Shown piece by piece: positions 8,576 through 15,609 of a stretch of DNA of 28,581 bases. The notes beneath the pieces are model-generated. The model searched no databases. It saw only the letters and a list, made by a program, of their open reading frames with translations, and was not told the origin of the DNA. Location of the stretch: positions 1-28,581 of the forward strand of contig CAJUAO010000028.1 of the NCBI GenBank assembly GCA_910584685.1, in the 5' to 3' direction. Numbering within the stretch: the stretch's first letter is position 1; each line of letters starts with the position of its first letter. Source of the DNA: an uncultured Lachnospiraceae bacterium (GTDB lineage: Bacteria > Bacillota > Clostridia > Lachnospirales > Lachnospiraceae). The position numbers and the translations under genes are program-made.

Positions 8576-9065
8576 TTAAATCACTTCAAAATGCTTCAAC
8601 GCATCCTTTATCGCTTCCACTTTCTCCACTGTCGGATGCTTCCTCGGCTGTTTCAATTCCTCTACCGCATTAGGAGCATCATACATCGGCAATCCTAACT
8701 CCCTCTTTACCTCTGCGATATATGCGGTATGTACCTTGAAACCGTATTTTGCTTCTATGTACTCCTTTATCATTTTGTAGGTCACTCGTTCCTTGGGCTT
8801 GTATTCTTCGGCTCTTTTAGCGATATTATCAAGCGGAACTTTTCCCTCACCCTCACCAAACTCAACTTTTACGTTGATATGTCCGTCTGGCTTTTTGTGG
8901 GAAAGCAGTACTACCGTCTCTACATGTGTCGTTTCGCAAAGATAAACACATTTTTTCCGTGTCGTTTTGCATATCCGAACACACATCTGCGGTCAAACTC
9001 TCTATGCCTTCCATTTCCAATTCATCATTCACTGCATTATTCAAAAAGTCATTATGAGTGTTCAT
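8576..9065 (-). pseudogene. RlmD-tail (HVETVVLLS) protein split by a frameshift
   Basis: Two overlapping frames look like one gene. Frame one starts at ATG 9065 (MNTHNDFLNNAVNDELEMEG) after a GAGG-type site and runs through DTEKMCLSLRNDT before drifting off family. The second frame picks up at THVETVVLLSHKKPDGHI near 8925 and continues to 8576 (stop). THVETVVLLS is the C-terminal motif of RlmD/RumA 23S rRNA uracil methyltransferases, and the downstream part (YKMIKEYIEAKYGFKVHTAY, ending ALKHFEVI) is an extension I know from many gut Clostridia proteins. A loss of two bases from a CA repeat (GACACACATG to GACACATG) would explain the split. The catalytic domain is absent. Alternatively the second frame is translated alone from 8986 (136 aa). 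It follows the recombinase by 34 bases. Confidence 0.65.
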
Positions 9066-9099
9066 TTTCCTCAGTCCTTTCTTTTTGACAATGCCAAAA

Positions 9100-10788
9100 C
9101 TAAACAACTTTCTTATTCAAATTTTTATATCTGTTCCTTGCATCTGACACAACTCTGTCCTCCATACCCTTCAGCACAAATGTCAGCTTGTATGGATCAA
9201 TGGTGCCATCCTCACTAATATCTCCTACAATGACTTTATCAACAATGCTCTCAAAAACTACCCTATCGAACTTATCAAGCATATCTGCCTCTGCAATACA
9301 GGTGCGAATCTCCCGCATCCTCTGGCTGATATGCTGCTGTGCCTCCACATTGGCAGAATACAGGGCACGTTCCCCTTTTGCCTGGTTAATTTTTCGTGTC
9401 AGCTCATTATACTTCGCATCGTATGCCTCTTTTGTAATGTTATCATCCAAGAGCATATCGGTCAATTTCTTTCTTTTGGATTCCATAGAACTAAGCGATT
9501 TATCCAGCCTTTGCAGCTTAACCGCACTCTCATCATCAGATAATGTTTCTTCCACGGAACGGATAACAGAATTCAGCACATCATCAAAATTATCTGCCAG
9601 CAGATGGAACATCTCCAAAAAGGCATTTTCAATGATTGCTTCGTCAATCGACTTGCTGTGCGGGCAGTTCTCAATGCCAAAATTGGTTGCAGTCCGACAT
9701 TTCCACACTGGTTTTGTCTGTGTTGTAGTCTGGTTATGAGCACGTCTTGTCATATACTTACCACAAAAACCGCACTCACACATGCTGCTGAAGGCATATT
9801 TCCTGCTATACTTCTTTCTTGTTCCCGGTACTGACATGGTACTCCTGCGATAACGGCTCTTTTTAATCTCCTGTGCCGCATCCCATATTTCAGGCGAAAC
9901 AATGGGCTCATGATGTTCCTTGATATAATACTGCTCTTCCTCTCCCATATTTTCCAGCCTGCGTTTGGAAATTGGATCTACCGTAAATGTTTTACCGAGC
10001 AGAAGGTCTCCTTTGTATTTTTCATTATTGATAATCGAACGTATTCCGCTGTCTGTCCACTTCACCTCCCCTTTTTTGTTTTTCCTGCCAAGTCTGGTCA
10101 GCTCTTTTGCGATGGTTGGTGCTCCATATCCACTGAGGTACATGTCAAATATTTCACGGACCACCTCTGCCTCTTCCGGATTAACCGTAATCGACTTGTC
10201 TTCCGGGTGGTAATCATAACCGAGACAGCCATTGAACCCCATCAATTCTCCCCGTTTCATCTTCATTTTGATGCCCAGCTTTACATTGGCAGATAATGAT
10301 TCCACCTCATTCTGCGCAAGGGTAGAAAGCAATGCTAACGCCATCTCACTTTCCATGGAAAGCGTGTTGATATTTTCTTTTTCAAAAATAACCGCAATCC
10401 CTTTGCCCTTGAGCATACGGACATATTGAAGGGTATCTACCAGATTACGGGAAAATCTGGAGATAGACTTCGTGAGAATGACATCAACCATGCCTGCCAT
10501 GCAATCGTTAATCATTTTCAGAAAACCGTCTCTTTTGACCGTTTTAGTTCCGGTAATTGCTTCATCTGCATAGATACCAACCATTACCCACTCTTTGTTT
10601 TTGGAAATCTTGTCCTGATAATACTCTTTTTGCGACTGGAAACTCTGTAGCTGTTCCTCTCCATCCGTGCTTACCCGCACATAGGCTGCCACCCGTTTCC
10701 GGTCAATGGAAAGACCATTCCCAATCATATTCCTGCGTCTGGTTGCATTCCCCTCTACTGCCTTGATCACTTCCACTTCTCCTGCCAT
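9100..10788 (-). CDS. Large serine recombinase (site-specific integrase/transposase)
   Basis: A 562-residue recombinase. The resolvase-type catalytic domain (about 30-175) has the nucleophile Ser40 in AAYVRVSTD and the arginine-bearing KSISRFSRN. Next come the recombinase domain (about 195-300; GYGAPTIAKELTRLG, SIINNEKYKGD), a zinc ribbon (CECGFCGKYMTRR with further Cys in WKCRTATN and ENCPHS), and a coiled-coil region (about 430-490) before the C-terminal tail. This is the layout of phage-type integrases and TndX/TnpX transposases, which cut and rejoin att sites through a 5' phosphoserine link. AAGGAGG lies upstream of the ATG. It is probably the mobility gene of the element carrying the neighbouring cargo, but I could not identify att sites or a partner excision factor. 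Confidence 0.93.
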   Translation of the reverse strand: MAGEVEVIKAVEGNATRRRNMIGNGLSIDRKRVAAYVRVSTDGEEQLQSFQSQKEYYQDKISKNKEWVMVGIYADEAITGTKTVKRDGFLKMINDCMAGMVDVILTKSISRFSRNLVDTLQYVRMLKGKGIAVIFEKENINTLSMESEMALALLSTLAQNEVESLSANVKLGIKMKMKRGELMGFNGCLGYDYHPEDKSITVNPEEAEVVREIFDMYLSGYGAPTIAKELTRLGRKNKKGEVKWTDSGIRSIINNEKYKGDLLLGKTFTVDPISKRRLENMGEEEQYYIKEHHEPIVSPEIWDAAQEIKKSRYRRSTMSVPGTRKKYSRKYAFSSMCECGFCGKYMTRRAHNQTTTQTKPVWKCRTATNFGIENCPHSKSIDEAIIENAFLEMFHLLADNFDDVLNSVIRSVEETLSDDESAVKLQRLDKSLSSMESKRKKLTDMLLDDNITKEAYDAKYNELTRKINQAKGERALYSANVEAQQHISQRMREIRTCIAEADMLDKFDRVVFESIVDKVIVGDISEDGTIDPYKLTFVLKGMEDRVVSDARNRYKNLNKKVV

Positions 10789-10919
10789 ACCTGTTCCTCC
10801 TTCCTTCGGATATATATTTTAGAAACTCCCTGTTTCTGATTTCACTATACCGCCATAATGAAATATTAACCAATGTACAAAACGCGGATTTTAATTTTTT
10901 CTATTTATTTCTCAGAGGA

Positions 10920-11060
10920 TTATACGGCCTCAAAGGTAACTATTCCGTGTTCCCGCATAATTCTGTTTTTGACCTTTGTATATTCATCTTCATTTAATAA
11001 GCCCAATGCGTATATTCTTCCAAGAACCGCCAGCTTTTTTGCCAATCTCAATGCATCCAA
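10920..11060 (-). CDS. 46-aa SHOCT-like small protein, TTG start
   Basis: The ORF starts with TTG at 11060, five bases after GGAGG, and ends TAA at 10920. The product is two predicted helices; the second half (LGLLNEDEYTKVKNRIMREH) fits the SHOCT (short C-terminal) pattern of hydrophobic turn, acidic DEY and a basic helix. SHOCT modules usually sit at protein ends and mediate oligomerisation or nucleic-acid contacts. It lies 131 bases upstream of the recombinase on the same strand, so it may be co-transcribed and could be an accessory factor, but that is inference. Confidence 0.6.
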   Translation of the reverse strand: MDALRLAKKLAVLGRIYALGLLNEDEYTKVKNRIMREHGIVTFEAV

Positions 11061-11200
11061 AATATCCTCCTGCCTCTCTTTCCTTCTTTTTCAAGCAACA
11101 GGCCATCAAATTCGCTATGCACAAATCTAATACATTTTGCAACGTGGCTGTTTTTTAGCTTGTAACATTATTTTACAGGCAGCATAAAGAAATGAAAAGA

Positions 11201-11371
11201 CTACAGTTCGGACACTTTAGTGACCGTGGTACGGTCACCTCTAATTTTAATATACTGCTTATGGCAGATTCTGCAAACCTGGCTGTAATAGCCGTATTTA
11301 TGGGCAAAAAGAGACTTTTCCTACTTAGAAATCTTACAATAAGAACAGATACATACAGATTTGTCAAGACC
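11201..11371 (-). pseudogene. Remnant of a small zinc-ribbon ORF ending in repeat copy 1
   Basis: One minus-strand frame reads CICSYCKISK, a TAG stop, then EKSLFAHKYGYYSQVCRICH and IRGDRTTVTKVSEL before a stop at 11201. The spaced CxxC pairs look like a zinc ribbon broken by one CAG-to-TAG change. The final residues are encoded by palindromic repeat copy 1. No start codon with a ribosome binding site is evident. A 66-aa ORF in another frame (11173-11373) is the competing reading. Confidence 0.35.
11205..11241. repeat. 37-bp three-armed palindromic repeat, copy 1
   Basis: Reads AGTTCGG, a core with one change (GACACTTTAGTGACC), then GTGGTACGGTCACCTC. It differs from copy 3 at two positions. 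The arms GGTCAC / GTGACC / GGTCAC alternate, allowing two mutually exclusive hairpins. Confidence 0.85.
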
Positions 11372-11373
11372 AT

Positions 11374-11410
11374 AGTTCGGTCACTTTAGTGACCGTGACA
11401 CGGTCACCTC
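11374..11410. repeat. 37-bp three-armed palindromic repeat, copy 2
   Basis: Same 37-base unit and orientation as copies 1 and 3; one base differs from copy 3. The core GGTCACTTTAGTGACC is intact. It lies just beyond the terminator of the nucleotidyltransferase gene, and a TTGACA (minus, 11361-11366) lies just beyond it. Confidence 0.85.
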
Positions 11411-11425
11411 CTTTTTGACACAAAA

Positions 11426-11453
11426 AATCGCCATCTTGGGAAAAATGACGATT
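11426..11453 (-). terminator. Terminator of the nucleotidyltransferase-like gene
   Basis: Minus-strand arms AATCGTCAT (11453-11445) and ATGGCGATT (11434-11426) have one wobble pair and a 10-base loop, then TTTTTTG. It begins 19 bases after the stop at 11472. Confidence 0.75.
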
Positions 11454-11471
11454 CTTCAAATTTTATTCAGT

Positions 11472-12128
11472 TTACTTCCAACTCATTCTTGTGTTATATA
11501 CATTGTTTACAGCTTCAATATAGCATATGAAAGAGGGATGGTCATGGTCGTTTTGCCACAGGTATCTATTTTTAATATTCAAATACTGCGTTCTGACAAG
11601 CTCCCATTTTCCCTTTTTCTTAATATACTTAGCCTTTTTCTGAATTCCCGCAGAATGAGGGGCTTCGTTCCAATAGTATTGGTCACAATAGGTCAATCCT
11701 GTTTTTTTATGAATAAGTCTGTAAAAATGTTCTTCTGTATCTCTGCAAACAATGCAGATATCCATCGAAAACTCGGTTGGATTACCTTTGATAAAATGAA
11801 TTTTTCCTGTGGTCAAAGAAGATGTTGAATCCTCACAATCTCCTAAACCGTATTCGTTCAGCACCTTATTAAAGGTTTTTCTTGCACATTCTTTTATAGA
11901 CCTACAATCCTCATAATCTTCACATCTTACAATTTCAAGGTTGTAATCCAAATCTGTCGGTAACGAAGCATTTTGTACAATGAGATTTCGTGCACCGCTC
12001 CCTACAAGATAGAATATTGTGCCAATATCATAGTCCTCTTTCAAGTAATGACAAAAATTCTGCATTATCTCACCACATAAATTTCGCATACGGCTTAGAA
12101 ATCTCTTATCTTTTACATAATCAAACAT
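11472..12128 (-). CDS. Nucleotidyltransferase-fold protein, 218 aa
   Basis: Pol-beta-like nucleotidyltransferase motifs are visible: the GS motif in FYLVGSGARNLI (G43, S44), the metal-binding pair in TDLDYNLEI (D59, D61) and a third Asp in FSMDICIV (D123). These three acidic residues with a Gly-Ser loop are the catalytic set of MNT, CCA-type and related transferases. No polymerase or PAP/OAS C-terminal domain is apparent, and the tail is rich in aromatic and basic residues. The ATG follows AAAGGAG, and a perfect consensus promoter lies 58 bases upstream. Target is unknown: possibilities include RNA or protein nucleotidylation, an antibiotic adenylyltransferase, or a toxin. No HEPN partner is next to it. 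Assignment to the fold is fairly firm; function is not. Confidence 0.7.
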   Translation of the reverse strand: MFDYVKDKRFLSRMRNLCGEIMQNFCHYLKEDYDIGTIFYLVGSGARNLIVQNASLPTDLDYNLEIVRCEDYEDCRSIKECARKTFNKVLNEYGLGDCEDSTSSLTTGKIHFIKGNPTEFSMDICIVCRDTEEHFYRLIHKKTGLTYCDQYYWNEAPHSAGIQKKAKYIKKKGKWELVRTQYLNIKNRYLWQNDHDHPSFICYIEAVNNVYNTRMSWK

Positions 12129-12185
12129 AAAAATCTCCTTTCATTCCCAAACCGACCATTTAGACTTAGAAATCCAAATCATTGT

Positions 12186-12214
12186 ATTATAATCATCTGA
12201 CAATTAAATGTCAA
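12186..12214 (-). promoter_or_regulatory. Perfect consensus promoter for the nucleotidyltransferase gene
   Basis: On the minus strand, TTGACA (12209-12214), a 17-base spacer, TATAAT (12186-12191): both hexamers match the sigma-A consensus exactly. The transcript would have a leader of about 50 bases. Confidence 0.85.
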
Positions 12215-12239
12215 GTAATTTTTGGAATTTTCCCTTTTG

Positions 12240-12680
12240 ATGCAATGAGCCTGCTCAATTTCGTCTTACAAATGCGCTTAATTTCATTCTCCCTAAAGTC
12301 CCATCATCTCACACACGACATGGTCTGCCATCTTGAGCGCACCAACAATGAACGACAGTATCTTTATGAACAGACCACCCCTAGAGGTATGCTCTCTAAA
12401 AAGCTGCAGTCTTCCACGGCTGACACAATCTCTGTCGGCAATACCGTCTTTTCTGCCATGCAGAAGCGGATAAACAGTTTTAATGCGTGTTCGGATTTCT
12501 TCACCTATACGAAGCACCGCAGGTACGCATCATGTCCACAACAAAGAACAACACTAGCATTACAAACCCTACCACCTACAATGCACTGTGGATGTCAACA
12601 ATGACTTTCCATATCGCACCATCTTTGAAATTCTCTGGGGATTGGGTAATGAGTTGCCATTTAGAGCTTATGTATACTAA
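12240..12680 (+). pseudogene. Decayed ORF, rightward, unknown family
   Basis: Coding-like pieces fall in different plus-strand frames. One frame gives LERTNNERQYLYEQTTPRGM, then KKLQSSTADTISVGN up to about 12530. A different frame gives VDVNNDFPYRTIFEILWGLG then NELPFRAYVY, ending in TAA at 12678-12680. No continuous frame or good start exists. I do not recognise the parent gene. The stretch could instead be chance ORFs, but the last piece has a natural protein-like composition. Confidence 0.4.
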
Positions 12681-12708
12681 TTGAATATTTTGAAAAATAT
12701 GTTATAAT
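12681..12708 (+). promoter_or_regulatory. Promoter upstream of the HTH/membrane protein genes
   Basis: TTGAAT (12681-12686), a 16-base spacer and an exact TATAAT (12703-12708), about 40 bases before the first start codon. Confidence 0.6.
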
Positions 12709-12748
12709 TTTATTCTAAAAGTAGGTATATGACTCACAGATTGGATGC

Positions 12749-12970
12749 GTGATTATGAAAATTTTTAAACATACAGGTAGATATTATCTCAAAAAAATAC
12801 AAAAAGGATATTTGACAACACATCAAGTTGCAGAAATACTAAATACTACTATTGATATTGTAAATTCTGCATATGCTGACTATTGCAAAGAGCAAAACCC
12901 CTTTAAGAAAAGAAATTTTGATTTCAAGATCAATAATTTCGACTTTTCTAGTGTTATTAACATTATTTGA
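12749..12970 (+). CDS. Small HTH-like ORF overlapping the membrane protein gene
   Basis: A 73-aa frame starting with GTG (12749; ATG at 12755 is as likely). Residues about 20-45 (GYLTTHQVAEILNTTIDIVN) read like a helix-turn-helix, in the style of a transposon excisionase or plasmid regulator. After about residue 50 the sequence becomes low-complexity, while the overlapping frame (from 12873) becomes coding-like. This suggests either a real short regulator or the first half of a gene broken by a frameshift. No strong ribosome binding site. Confidence 0.45.
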   Translation: MIMKIFKHTGRYYLKKIQKGYLTTHQVAEILNTTIDIVNSAYADYCKEQNPFKKRNFDFKINNFDFSSVINII

Positions 12971-14114
12971 AATGCAAGCTGAAAGAAATGCAACATATTT
13001 ACCCGACATTTCTCTGAGCAATACAGTAGCAGCTATTTCTTGGGACAAAAATGGACTTCCCTGCATAACCCAAGAAGCCGAGGATATTGTTTCAAAATTG
13101 GCTGATGAAGACACTATAATAAACAAACTTCCTCAAATAAAGATATATAATATTGGTGTTGGTACAGCAAAAAATATTTGTTTCAATTGGGATACTAATA
13201 GAAATATGAAAGCATTTATGGATGTTTTAAATCCCTGCGATGATATAGATACTTCTTATGATGGAAATATGCTTCATCTCAAAACACCAACTATTGAACA
13301 GGGAATTGGACAATCAGATGAAAGTCAATTTGATTTTTTATTAAATTCCACTCAAGAGTTTGAAACATTAGCATTTCCATATTCTTATTATACGTTAATT
13401 AAAGAAACATACATAAGAACAGATAATAAGGAAATCCCTACTCTTTACCTGTCAGTTTCTTACTTAGATGTTCAAGGTAAAGCATATAACAGGACTATCC
13501 AAATAAATACAGATATCTCCTTTCTGGAACAAAATCCTGACGGAAGTGGTTTCTGCATTTATACTTTAACCTCAATCAAGGAGAATAAATCTATGCTCTC
13601 TTTTAACTCACTTAATTTCGATAGCAACACTTTGATAGCAATCACTTCTATTTTTGCTGTAATTATAAGTATTGTATCAATGATATTTACAGTTATTTTT
13701 AGTTTTCAACAACTCAAGCACAATAAAAACAGCGTAAAACCTATATCAGCAATTAAATTCAGCGATTATGAGGATGAACTTGCTGTTAAGCTTGAAAATG
13801 TAGGAACAGGTCCTTTAACAATAAAAAGATTAGTTTTTAAAAATGAGTCCCAAGAATCATCTACTTTGATATCTATGATGCCACCCATAAACCAACTGTG
13901 GACTACTTACACAGAATCTGTTGATGGTTGGACTGTTCCAGTTGGCGGACAGCTAATATTCCTTAAATTACATCCAGAAAGTGATGAAACAAAATTATTA
14001 ATTAGAAAAGAACTTTCTAAAATAACCATTTATCTTGAATATATGGATATTTATAATACCAAATTTCAAGACAAACGATCACTTGACTTTTTTGGCAGAC
14101 ATTTTGAAGAATAA
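12873..14114 (+). CDS. Uncharacterised membrane protein with two beta-rich domains
   Basis: A 413-aa frame. A short hydrophobic helix near residues 24-33 (STFLVLLTLF) leads into a pattern I have seen in related uncharacterised proteins (LFEMQAERNATYLPDISLSN). A second, strong transmembrane helix lies at about 245-268 (LIAITSIFAVIISIVSMIFT). Each hydrophobic segment is followed by a predicted beta-rich region with a similar phrase (IKIYNIGVGTAKNI and VKLENVGTGPLTIKRLVF), suggesting an internal duplication. No enzyme motifs. The listed ATG lacks a ribosome binding site, so the true start is uncertain and could be supplied by the upstream HTH-like frame. A defence or surface role would be a guess. 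Confidence 0.6.
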   Translation: MLTIAKSKTPLRKEILISRSIISTFLVLLTLFEMQAERNATYLPDISLSNTVAAISWDKNGLPCITQEAEDIVSKLADEDTIINKLPQIKIYNIGVGTAKNICFNWDTNRNMKAFMDVLNPCDDIDTSYDGNMLHLKTPTIEQGIGQSDESQFDFLLNSTQEFETLAFPYSYYTLIKETYIRTDNKEIPTLYLSVSYLDVQGKAYNRTIQINTDISFLEQNPDGSGFCIYTLTSIKENKSMLSFNSLNFDSNTLIAITSIFAVIISIVSMIFTVIFSFQQLKHNKNSVKPISAIKFSDYEDELAVKLENVGTGPLTIKRLVFKNESQESSTLISMMPPINQLWTTYTESVDGWTVPVGGQLIFLKLHPESDETKLLIRKELSKITIYLEYMDIYNTKFQDKRSLDFFGRHFEE

Positions 14115-14192
14115 TATGAGGCTGTCGGAAAATGAAAACCTTTCGGCTATGTAAAAATAAATTTCAATCCCATTTATACACAAATAAAGGTT

Positions 14193-14981
14193 TTATAGCT
14201 GATTTTGCATTTTTACAGTAAAATGCAATGGGTCATTTTGAATTAATAATTTTTTTGATTTGCGTTGCAAAAATGTCTGAAGCGAAATCATTCCAAGCGA
14301 AAATCCCATAGATGCAACTGCTGGTACATTAAAAAAAAGTTGTAAGGATAGGTGAATACTATAATGGATTTGTCATATTTTTAATAATTCCTGAGCAGTG
14401 AATACATTAAAAATGTTTTCTTTCAAATTGCTTTATTGATGGAGTTATTTTTCGATTAAGTATTTGTTCGATTTCCTTGGATGATGAATTTAAAAAAATC
14501 TCATTAGTTAAACTGAGTGGCTCGTTAAACTTTTTAGTGTTGTTTCAACATAATTTCTGAGTTCTAATAATTCATCGTTCGCCTTATAGCGGATTTCTAA
14601 AATGTCGTCTATAGGTGCATTTTGAACAAATGGTAGTAAAATTTTTGTAGCTTCTATATGAGCAAAATTATACTTCGGTTCTGCTTTCCTTAGTTTTGTA
14701 TTATGCCAGGAATAATAATTTAGCAAAATCTCATTTGTAACAGAACTATTTGTAATTACATTATCTCCTTTTTCAATATGTGAAAATAACAAATCTACAA
14801 GCCCTTTATAAAGATTTAAAACAAGATAAAAATCTGGAACATCGGAACAATATTTAAATTCAGGAGTTACGGATTTAATTCGACAACAGTCATCCTTCGA
14901 AATTATTTCTGAAATTGCCTGTTTTGCTTCATCCAAAATAATTTCTGCATCATTATGTATTTCCATACTATTTTCATGCAT
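14193..14981 (-). pseudogene. Multiply frameshifted gene (157-aa N-terminal frame intact)
   Basis: The first frame (14981 to 14508) encodes 157 residues: a helical protein with LVLNLYKGLVDLLF and a conserved-looking PIDDILEIRYKANDELLELR. It ends in unrelated residues just where another frame opens as TKKFNEPLSLTNEIFLNSSS, EIEQILNRKITPSIKQFERK and stops at 14407. A third frame gives a stop-interrupted stretch, then VPAVASMGFSLGMISLQTFL and a final stop at 14193. Joined, these would be about 255-260 residues with a hydrophobic segment near the end. The frames abut in order on one strand, so decay of one gene is the simplest view. Family not recognised. Repeat copy 3 lies 20 bases before its ATG. 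Confidence 0.6.
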
Positions 14982-15001
14982 AATAAAACTCTCTGAAGAA
15001 A

Positions 15002-15038
15002 AGTTCGGTCACTTTAGTGACCGTGGCACGGTCACCTC
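15002..15038. repeat. 37-bp three-armed palindromic repeat, copy 3
   Basis: Same unit and orientation as 11205 and 11374. The core GGTCACTTTAGTGACC is followed by GTGGCACGGTCACC, so GTGACCGTG and CACGGTCAC also pair around one base. It sits between a minus-strand hairpin (15055-15086) and the 157-aa frame. Confidence 0.85.
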
Positions 15039-15043
15039 TGGTT

Positions 15044-15178
15044 TTAAAAAGAAAAAGGAGCAATTTCTTTTACAAAATCACTCCTTGTCAAAATTTCTTC
15101 CTCATCATGATTAAAAATCTTTTTAGACCCAAATGATTGCAGTTTGCTCTCATTTACTAAGACGATTCCACACCCCCG
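15044..15178 (-). pseudogene. 3' end of a gene truncated by the IS element
   Basis: A leftward frame runs from the IS boundary to TAA at 15044 and reads IVLVNESKLQSFGSKKIFN, then EEEILTRSDFVKEI: natural composition with no start codon. It is cut at its 5' end close to the subterminal repeat of the IS1111-type element (15180). The last codons overlap a 12-bp stem (arms 15086-15075 and 15066-15055, some G-T pairs) followed by a T-rich tract on the minus strand, a likely terminator. The parent gene was not recognised, and it is not an obvious continuation of the gene on the other side of the IS. Confidence 0.6.
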
Positions 15179-15190
15179 TTATGAAGTGAC

Positions 15191-15609
15191 TTTTGTCAAG
15201 AAGTAAATTAAAAAAACAACAAACTTTTTTCTCTTTGACAAAACCCACATTTGTTTTCTGAAGATATCCAGAAGAAGTCTTTGGTCTGACAGTTCCCGGC
15301 TTTTGGCCACTCCGTTATTCGTGGATTGGTTACCTACAGGTCAATGGTCCGCCGTAAGCCCTGCTGTCCTAAAACGTGGATCAATGCATTCCTGCACTGC
15401 CGACAAGGAGGTGCCGCAGATGGCTTGAACCTTGAAGCAGCCAAAGGCTCCTCCCGGATATCTCCAGTTTGCTTTGTTTACCGTTTCTGCTGATTATGCA
15501 GCTGCTCCTGCTTAATCAGCTTAATTGCCAACTGTCAGAATGACAGCCGGCTGTCTCAAGGGCTGCGCAGCAGTTTATTTACCCTTGACGGGCGGATGGC
15601 AGTCTGATA
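15191..15609 (-). ncRNA. Candidate bridge RNA region of the IS1111-type element
   Basis: Non-coding DNA between the transposase stop and the subterminal repeat. IS110-family transposases are guided by a bridge RNA made from the element's end, and in the IS1111 subgroup it lies 3' of the transposase. Visible structure: GCTGATTA/TAATCAGC (15489-15496, 15513-15520), CTGTCA-GAA-TGACAG (15532-15546) overlapping the palindrome GACAGCCGGCTGTC (15542-15555), and a larger GGAGG...CCTCC pairing near 15407-15455. RNA ends and the target- and donor-binding loops are not resolved, and the strand is assumed to follow the transposase. Confidence 0.4.

Noticed and set aside
8729..9218. Plus-strand ORFs of 83-119 codons opposite the RlmD-tail gene and recombinase end
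   Set aside because: Aromatic/Cys-rich antisense translations with no ribosome binding site; the minus-strand frames carry recognisable motifs.
9188..10766. Several plus-strand ORFs opposite the recombinase
   Set aside because: Shadows of the recombinase gene, which has intact catalytic and zinc-ribbon motifs.
11173..11373. 66-aa minus-strand ORF across repeat copy 1
   Set aside because: No ribosome binding site; its composition is an out-of-frame reading of the zinc-ribbon remnant and palindrome.
12293..12517. Minus-strand 74-aa ORF
   Set aside because: Antisense to plus-strand coding-like fragments; no ribosome binding site.
14115..14192. GGCTGTCGGAAAA after the membrane protein gene as an IS1182-like end
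   Set aside because: Only one short end-like word, with no transposase and no second end nearby.
8576..15178. att core sites of the large serine recombinase
   Set aside because: I looked for a short duplicated core near the recombinase and at the flanks but found nothing beyond the 37-bp repeats, which are too many and palindromic in the wrong way.
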